Positions 57,360-64,000 of a stretch of DNA of 64,000 bases are shown here, in pieces; position 1 is the first letter of the stretch, and every line of letters starts with the position of its first letter. A program made the position numbers and the translations under genes. Source of the stretch: Hyalella azteca (lineage: Eukaryota; Arthropoda; Malacostraca; Amphipoda; Hyalellidae); the NCBI RefSeq assembly GCF_000764305.2, contig NW_025933422.1, positions 249,371 through 313,370 on the forward strand, given 5' to 3'. The notes under the pieces are model-generated. The model saw only the letters and a program-made list of their open reading frames with translations, did no database searches and was not told where the DNA came from.

Positions 57360-57815
57360 ACAAAATCTTAATACTTAATTCAACTAGATTATGCTGCTCC
57401 ACTTTATGCATGTGCCTCACCTACCCTTTTATCAAAATTGAACATTATACAAAACACTTGCCTTTGCCTTGCTATGGAATGTTGTAAAACAACCCCAATC
57501 TCAAATAAAACACTAGCACTAGGCATTTTTCTCACTATTCCCACAATTTTGCCTGAACTGCACTAAAATTGAACCTTTCACTGAAATCGTTTCGGTACAA
57601 AATTTGAGTACCCATGGAATTTGAGGCCCATGTTCCCCCACTTTCCTTGCACCACCTGGAGATATTGTGTAAATATTATTACTGTACCATGCAGCTGCCT
57701 GCCATCCTTTACTCTTAATGCCAGAAATGCATTCACCAAGTTATGCCTTCCTGTCCCCCTTCCTCACAGATACTCACTTATCTCCCCACCTCTACCCTTC
57801 CAAGTTTGCTGGATT

Positions 57816-58375
57816 CACTGCTGCTTACACTGACGCCTCACATGTGCAAGACCCTGTGGCCTCAACTTCAGCTGCTGTGGTGATTCCTGCTAGGGGTGTG
57901 GTTCTTAACTGGAAGCTGTAACCTGAGATTCATGTAATTGAATGAGCTCTTTACCATTCATGAGGAACTTCACTGGGCAGAAAATAACCTAAGAGATGAA
58001 GAAAATCTTGTGATCGTCTCTGACTCCCTGAGCGCCCTAAACTTGATCGAGAATAGGATGCCACAAGTGCTTGTACATCTGGTTTTTCTAATACAGGAAA
58101 AACTAATTACTCTGAAGCTCTCTCACAGAATAAAGATCATGATGGCCAGGCTTTTTGCTGGCCATCATGAGATTGCTGGCAACTAGGCTGCTGATTGTGC
58201 AGCATGTGAAGCACATGCACTCTGGTATCATACAATTACCCCAAAGTATATGCAGGAACTGGTATGATGTCTGTATGACACAGCTTATGATTACTGGCAG
58301 CAAACTTGGCTTGGGAATGCCCAAGCCACAGGAAGGGGATCATCAAATTGGTAATAAAACCAATGGATAATAACT
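57816..58375 (+). pseudogene. LINE ORF2: RNase H domain
   Basis: After the nested insertion the ORF2 frame resumes (LDYAAPLYACASPTLLSKL near 57390, the end of the reverse transcriptase region). It then gives FTAAYTDASHVQDPVASTSA (first catalytic Asp in YTDAS), NLVIVSDSLSALNLIENRMP (Asp of the third strand), and GHHEIAGN followed by a stop and AAD (last Asp). This is the residue order of RNase H domains in I-type LINEs. Stops at about 57918 and 58184 show it is dead. Confidence 0.75.
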
Positions 58376-58722
58376 TAAGAGTTGGACGTCATGTGTTTTC
58401 TTGCTAACTGCATTTGTGGTGCACTTCTTCAAACATAGCCCATGCCCTCTCACAAAATTGTGATCATTATTTTTTATGTTTCACACAATGATTTTTCCCC
58501 CAACCACTCTTGCACATTGTCCTGCAGCTCACTAATGGGAAGAAACATCCCTATTTTCTCCATCCCCATGATGCAATTCACAATAGTATGCTAAATTTAT
58601 CTAATTAAAAAAGCTAACAAGTTAGAATGGTTATTTTAAGCAGAGATGAATATTTTGACCAAAATACTCTATGTATACTTATGCTCAATGATATATTCAT
58701 TTAAAAGCTATTTTTGATAAAC

Positions 58723-59262
58723 TATGGGGTAAAATGGACCGTTTGTGGCAATTGTGGGGTAAGACTGGACCATTTGTGGGGTAAGACAGGACCATTTGTG
58801 GGGTAAGATAGGACCACTTGTGGGGTAAAACAGGATCATTTAGTGGTCCTGTCTTACTCCATGTCTGGTCCTTTTTACCCCATTTTAGAATAGTTGTCAG
58901 GCAGTGATGATAGCAGGTAGGAATGCCTAGTATATCTCAAAAGTTGCTTGTTACTTGAGGTTACCTGCCTACATCCACAAACCTGGCCAAAAAATTTTTT
59001 GTAACCAGACACAGCTTATTTCCCAAATAGGGTTAACTATTTTGTGACCCTTCTCTACATAGGTTTTTTTTTAAATTAACCAAAAATTAATTATTTGCAG
59101 AAGAGGGTTGAAACAAACACTGAAGTGACAGGCAACGATTGCTCTAACATATTCTTTTGTCAAATTAAATTCAGTACAATTAGAATGCATGCAATGGGCC
59201 GGTCCTTTCTTACCCCATGAAGGCTGTGATCCTGTCTTACCCCATTTGACTATATATATTTT
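58723..59262. mobile_element. Probable small TA-flanked element with internal 22-bp repeats
   Basis: Starts TATGGGGTAAAATGGACC. Near its right end it has the complementary motifs CTTACCCCATGA and TCTTACCCCATTTGACTATA. Between 58735 and 58860, five copies of about 22 bp (GACCATTTGTGGGGTAAGAC) lie head to tail, the last turning into inverted orientation. No coding sequence. The exact ends are uncertain. Confidence 0.45.
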
Positions 59263-60196
59263 TCCTTGTTGTTCCAATAATATATATTGAGCTGTGCTAT
59301 CTACAAGTCAATACCTGCACCCGCGTCAAATTCATCAGTTATTAAGCATTGCAAAAATTTTGCATATATATCTGAATCATGAATGATTGGGCTGAATCAG
59401 GTGTATAGGCAAAATTTTTGAGCCTGATGCTGAATCTCTGTCAGACTATTGGCTATCCCTTGTTTGAAGTATCTATTTAAATTTCTGGAATTCTATGAGA
59501 ATTAAACTCAGATTTATATCATATTTATATACATTAGATTTACATATAAGGTTATATTCAAAGATACTGTCAGAGTAATAAGGGGCGGTTTTGAGTTTTT
59601 TGTTTATAACTTCTTACCGTGAAACATTTCATAAACAAGTTTGGGCTCATTTTATAGCTCTTTGCAAGGGCTATCATATGGCATCTTAAAAAAATTCCTT
59701 ATGCTATTTGTAACCGTAAGGTACCTGACACAAAATAAAAGCATCCTGAATTACTCCCAGGCCTGGGAATGGAGTAATCCGGGACACTTCAAATAAAGCA
59801 ATGTTAAGGGGAGCATCTACCCTAAAATAGAAAATTTGGACTTTTTCAGTTTTCATACTCTTCTTAAAGCTTACATTCTTACGCATCTAATGGTAGCAAA
59901 ACTATCTCTGTACGTTGATTTATGCGTTCACAACAGATCGCGAGTTAGGGGTGGTGGTGTTCTTTAACATTTAAGAAAGGCCAAAATTACTGGTAGCACA
60001 CTTAAATAGCTAGTCTGAACATGCTGTGCTTCAGTTATTCGTCTGCAGTCGTACAGGATGGTTTTTGTGCCGTTGCTTGCACCATTCTTGACAGAAATTG
60101 AGCTCCAGTATCATCTAGTCTTGCAAACTTGCACCCTTGAATGTCTATTTCGAGGCGCGTGCAACTTTGTCGGGCTCTACTGAAAAGTTAACTTAT

Positions 60197-61497
60197 TGTC
60201 ACTGCAAACCTATCTCCTCCTAGAGTTCTGAAGCTACAGCAATGAGACATATACCATTTGATTTGTAAATAAAATCTCTAGAAACCATCCAGTCATTTTT
60301 TTCGATTTCATTATAGTTTGGATTATATTTTAAAAAAGGGGAAGGGGTGGAGGGGAGAAAATTTGAAACTTTGAGACAATTTTGCAAAACCCCCTCCTCC
60401 TCCTGAACAAATTCAAAATTATATTTGTCTCGATGTGGCACGATATTTGTAGGAGAACATCGATTTTTAAAGTACCCCCTTTTTTCGCCATTTTCTATGA
60501 ATTTCACATTTTCTTTCATTATTTTTTTTTTAAATTGACACGAAGAAAAAGTTCTTAGATTTCTATTTTACATATGTTTACCAAGTTTCAAAACGATCTG
60601 TTCATAAATGAAAAAGTTTTAAAAAGAGGGAGAAAAACAAACGTTGAAAAACAAACATCGTTAAAAAACATACCAGAAACAGAAAGGGTTTTTTTAGTGA
60701 CAACTGTCATGTTTTTGGAGAAATGAATCATAGTTTAGGTTAATTACTTTTAATTCTATGTTTCCTGGTGCACAATCCTCCTATAACATTATATGCACAA
60801 TTTTGTGATGACCAATGATGCATTAATTTTTCATTGAGTGAATTTTTTTGGGAAAAACGTGCATAAAAAAATATGGGGAAAATGAAAAAAAGCGATGGCT
60901 AGGTCGATAGATTCTTTACTAAGCGAATGATATGTGTCTGGATGTTGTAGGATGATATTTGTAGGAGGAGATAGATTTTCTATAGTACCCGTTTTTGTCT
61001 GTTTTCTATGAATATCACGTTTTCTATCAATTTTTTTGAAAAATTCATAGGAGCAAAATGTTCTTATTTTTACATTTTGCGTATGTATGTGAACTTCAAA
61101 TACATATGTAAAACCTAAAAAAATAGCATTTTGCTTGTATGAATTTTTCGAAAAAATTAATAGAAAACGTGAAATTCATAGAAAACGACTAAAAAGGGGT
61201 TACTTTAGAAAAGCTATCTCCTCCTACAAATATCATCCTACAACATCGAGACATGTATCATTCGATTTGTAAGGACCATACCTATCGATTTGATGATCTT
61301 TTTTCTCATTTTCCCCCTTAGTTTTTTTTATGCGCGTTTTATCCCATTTTTCTCATTCTTCCCCCCTTCTCCCCCATATAAAAAACGAACCAGACAGAAA
61401 TTAAAAAAATGATCATCAGTTCGATAGGTATGGTCTTTACGAATCGAATGGTATATGTCTCATTGCTGTAGCTTGAAAACTGTAGGAAGAGATAGGT
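60197..61497. repeat. Large fold-back (nested inverted repeat)
   Basis: Sequence at 60197-60268 (with ...CTACAGCAATGAGACATATA) reappears as its complement at 61432-61497. Inside it, 60930-61080 (GATATTTGTAGGAGGAGATA, TTTTCTATGAAT) is mirrored by 61130-61290, with a centre near 61100. The transcript or single strand could form a long imperfect hairpin. The arms are similar but not perfect, so it is not a fresh palindrome. Confidence 0.65.
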
Positions 61498-61780
61498 TTG
61501 CCGTGAGATCAATAGGAGGTTTTTATCACGCCCAAAAAACCCAAAAAACTGCCGGGCAGCCCGTAAAATGACATAAAAGAGTCGTAATGTAGCCAACATA
61601 CCGTAAGTAAGCCTCAAACCAAGTCAGGAAGGCATAGAGCAACTGGCTGCACACCTTTCACCTTGCTGTCATGATGGGCACTAACTGCTTTGGCAACAGG
61701 AGGCTGTATTTATGGTGCCGCCTTTGAATTACTCTCATAGGGATTACTGAAAACCGCCCACTACCGCCCCCTGTTCGACA

Positions 61781-62626
61781 TTACGTTGCATTTGTAAAAA
61801 TTCACCTAGAAAGATGATTCTAGTACCGTTTGACGCGTCAAAAAGTAAGCTTTAAGATGAGTATAAGCACTGGATAATGCCATAATTAGCCGCTTTATGT
61901 CAGACGTTCCTTTTTAGTGTGTCCAGCCTTCAAATTAATCCCATATACTTTACTGAAGGGCCCTAAAAACAGACCCCCTTTGGGGAGCTGTCACGAAATC
62001 ATTTTTTGACGTAGAGGGATGATTCTGGTACTGTTCAATGCGTCAGAAAGTAAGCTTTAAGATGAGCACAAAAACCGGAAAACGCCATAATTGAAAATTT
62101 TAAGGTAGCCGGTCCCCTTAACTTGGAGCCTTTCACTATCCAAGGTTTAACTGTAAATGCATTTTTAGGGGTGTTCCTTATTGCCCTGTCTTGTAAAAAT
62201 TACGTTGCATTTGTAAAAATTCACCTAGAAAGATGATTCTGGTACTGTTTGACGTGTCAAAAAGTAAGCTTTAAGATGAGTATAAGCACTGGATAATGCC
62301 ATAATTAGCCTCTATATATCAGACGTTCCTTTTTAGTGTGTCCAGCCTTCAAATTAATCCCATAGACTTTACTGAAGGGCCCTAAAAACAGACCCCCTTT
62401 GGGGAGCTGTCACGAAATCATTTTTTGACGTAGAGGGATGATTCTGGTACTGTTCAATGCGTCAGAAAGTAAGCTTTAAGCTTTAAGATGAGCACAAAAA
62501 CCAGGAAATGCCAAAATTGACAATTTTAGGGTAGCCGGTCCCCTTAACTTGGAGCCTTTCACTATCCAAGGTTTAACTGTAAATGCATTTTTAGGGGTGT
62601 TCCTTATTGCCCTGTCTTGTAAAAAT
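61781..62626. repeat. Tandem duplication, about 420 bp x 2
   Basis: A unit beginning TTACGTTGCATTTGTAAAAA occurs at 61781 and again at 62200. Both units run to CCTGTCTTGTAAAAAT (ending 62200 and 62626). They are nearly identical; the second differs mainly by a 7-bp CTTTAAG duplication near 62480 and scattered substitutions, so the duplication is recent compared with the surrounding element. Confidence 0.8.
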
Positions 62627-63130
62627 GGCCACCATTTTTTGCGTGGATGAGCTACGTAAATTCTGTTAGTCACATTTTAAGCCAACATCTGTGTGCAACT
62701 TCTATGTAAGTAAAAATTTTTAATATGGCAAATATTTTATTTGCTACAGGCCTTAACAGAGGTACTCTTCCAAAATCTCACTTTTTCAGGGATTTTTTTA
62801 GAGGTAGTGAATGTATGATTTCTTGACTTGCTTTATGCCACATAGATAGGAAACATGTTGAACTTTGTCCCATTATTTTTAATATTGCAATATTTAAATT
62901 ACTTTAGTTGCTACAACAGTTCCACAAAAAGTCGGATGACTGTCCTGATTTATCCTGCCTGTCCGTTATTACCCCGTTTGATGGCAATTTTTGTTTTTAT
63001 GTGAAAAAAATTTTAAAGAATATAATAATTTTCTGTACGATTTTTAATCCTTTGATCCTACATGTTGATGTTCTTATATTATGCATTATTTTTTTCACAG
63101 ATGAATGAATAGTTTTGTGCTTGTGTCATA

Positions 63131-63940
63131 ATGCAGTTCACTCAGGATGCCAATACTGCATCATATTTGTGTATAATTAGCTTGGCTATTTTAAATGTGC
63201 ATTGCATTCACTATCACTCTCCTCTTGAAAAGGGAAAAATTGGTGCAAGTCCAAGTCATGGGCAAGGTTTAGGAGCACATCACCTTAATGAATCCAAAGA
63301 AGACTTTTTGAGTAATGCACCTTTCAATAATAGCCTGCTAAAGTGGTTCTTAGATGAACATGACAAGACAGCGTCTGCTCATTCTGCTGACTCAGTATCC
63401 AGCAACATCAACAACAGCTCTTTGATCCCTGAAGTGACATATGCCCCACCTCATCCACCAGACAATGATGTCAGCTCTCAGAGTCCACTTGCCACCACCA
63501 AGAAACCGGCAAAAAAATCAAAGCAAAAAAATCGGCTGAAAAATCGACAGCAAGGGAAGTCTAAAAACAATAAGGGGCTTGATGAAAATTTGATTGCTCA
63601 AACTAGTGAACCCAGCTTGGTTGATACTACAAATGGGATTCTCTATGATGCTACCAAAGAGCCGGCAAGCACTGCTTCATTGCAACCTCAGATAATAACA
63701 AATGAAGACACTCTCTCAACCACAGCCAATGTCTTGCATAGAAACTCTCTTCAAAGCTTAGAACAACCAAAGATACCACCTGAAAGTGACTTACTCAACT
63801 CGTCATCAGTTGATAGTGAATTAGTACGAGGGCTCAACAAGACTTCCAATGGTCTTCTGATGAATGCTAATTCTCAGTCATTGCATTCAGACTTTGCTCT
63901 CATTGTTGTTGTTCTTCTTGGTGTATGCATGTTTTTGGGG
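63131..63940 (+). CDS. First coding exon of an unrecognised single-pass membrane protein (partial)
   Basis: 270 codons from ATG to a strong donor GGGG|GTAAGT at 63940/63941, phase 0. Residues 1-25 look like a signal peptide (hydrophobic core YLCIISLAILNVHC). The following about 225 residues are Ser/Asn/Thr/Pro-rich, with several Asn-x-Ser/Thr sites and a strongly basic patch (KKPAKKSKQKNRLKNRQQGK) around residue 130. A hydrophobic segment FALIVVVLLGVCMFLG at the exon's end looks like a membrane helix, with the cytosolic tail presumably in the next exon outside the window. It reads as a type I protein with a low-complexity lumenal or extracellular part. I recognise no family. Absence of stops over 810 nt, the signal peptide and the donor argue that it is a real gene. 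Confidence 0.7.
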
Positions 63941-64000
63941 GTAAGTGCTATGTATATATTATTAATTTTATGCATGTATTGAAATTTAAGATACAGAAAA

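Larger units (their letters stand above)
51900..58375 (+). mobile_element. LINE of the Jockey/I superfamily, mutated, with a nested insertion
   Basis: Non-LTR retrotransposon copy reading left to right: ORF1 (gag-like with zinc knuckle, 51.93-53.68 kb), then ORF2 with an APE-type endonuclease (53.71-54.45 kb), reverse transcriptase (about 54.6-56.1 and 57.37-57.8 kb) and an RNase H domain (57.8-58.37 kb). Stops and frameshifts occur in every part, so it is not active. A TA-flanked element (56103-57359) splits the region after the reverse transcriptase. The RNase H domain with the gag knuckle suggests the I/Jockey group; the clade is an inference. The 5' end and poly(A) end are not defined. 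Confidence 0.85.
59565..62986. mobile_element. Longer, rearranged inverted relative of the 56.1-57.4 kb element
   Basis: Read on the minus strand, this region repeats the 56.1-57.4 kb element in order: 59565 starts TACTGTCAGAGTAATAAGGG; 59600-59700 matches 57190-57310; 60690-60790 matches 56640-56760; 62110-62170 matches 56450-56530; 62710-62860 matches 56210-56420; the far end is near 62986. Extra material makes it about 3.4 kb: a fold-back at 60.2-61.5 kb and a tandem duplication at 61.8-62.6 kb. No coding region was recognised. Confidence 0.6.

Overview
This is eukaryotic DNA, most likely from an arthropod and possibly a crustacean. It has phased introns with GT-AG borders, two recognisable animal genes on the minus strand, and many decayed transposons. 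A tRNA-derived SINE, a LINE with a Jockey/I-type gag knuckle, and Tc1/mariner relatives fit an arthropod, but species cannot be set from the window alone. There are no bacterial operons, CRISPR arrays or rRNA genes. Most of the open frames here are by-products of tandem repeats.

Layout. (1) About 3.9-14.2 kb, minus strand: the N-terminal membrane part of an adenylyl cyclase, closest by eye to the Ca2+/calmodulin type (ADCY1/rutabaga). Four small exons with compatible phases encode TM1 through the linker before the C1 catalytic domain; the catalytic domains lie beyond the left edge. The introns and left flank are full of minisatellites, including about 29 near-identical copies of a 34-bp unit (6.55-7.53 kb), and hold a deleted mariner-like element at 8.06-8.71 kb. 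(2) About 14-34 kb: no firm gene. It holds tandem duplications, a broken Tc1-like element (20.4-21.7 kb), a dispersed 165-bp repeat, SINEs and a diverged 0.6-kb direct repeat. (3) 34.4-39.6 kb, minus strand: an almost complete STARD3/MLN64-like gene (MENTAL membrane domain, FFAT-like site, START lipid-transfer domain). I resolved eleven coding exons from ATG to stop; one exon appears to be missing at an assembly gap at 36,449. (4) 41-63 kb: transposon graveyard, with TA-flanked inverted-repeat elements, scrambled LINE pieces, and one longer LINE (51.9-58.4 kb) interrupted by a TA-flanked element whose larger, rearranged relative lies inverted at 59.6-63.0 kb. (5) 63.13 kb to the right edge, plus strand: the first coding exon of an unrecognised protein with a signal peptide and one membrane segment.

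Assembly warning. Nextera mate-pair junction adapters remain at 48,566, 49,058, 49,337 and 50,781, so 48.5-50.9 kb is not trustworthy as contiguous genome. Seven single-n gaps (3553, 5134, 6552, 9197, 36449, 49366, 50831) mostly sit at tandem repeats or adapters.

Functionally, the two recognised genes are unrelated: a plasma-membrane cAMP-producing enzyme and a late-endosomal cholesterol-binding tether. Nothing suggests co-regulation. No new multi-gene system was found; the most distinctive unexplained material is the set of TA-flanked inverted-repeat elements in the right half.
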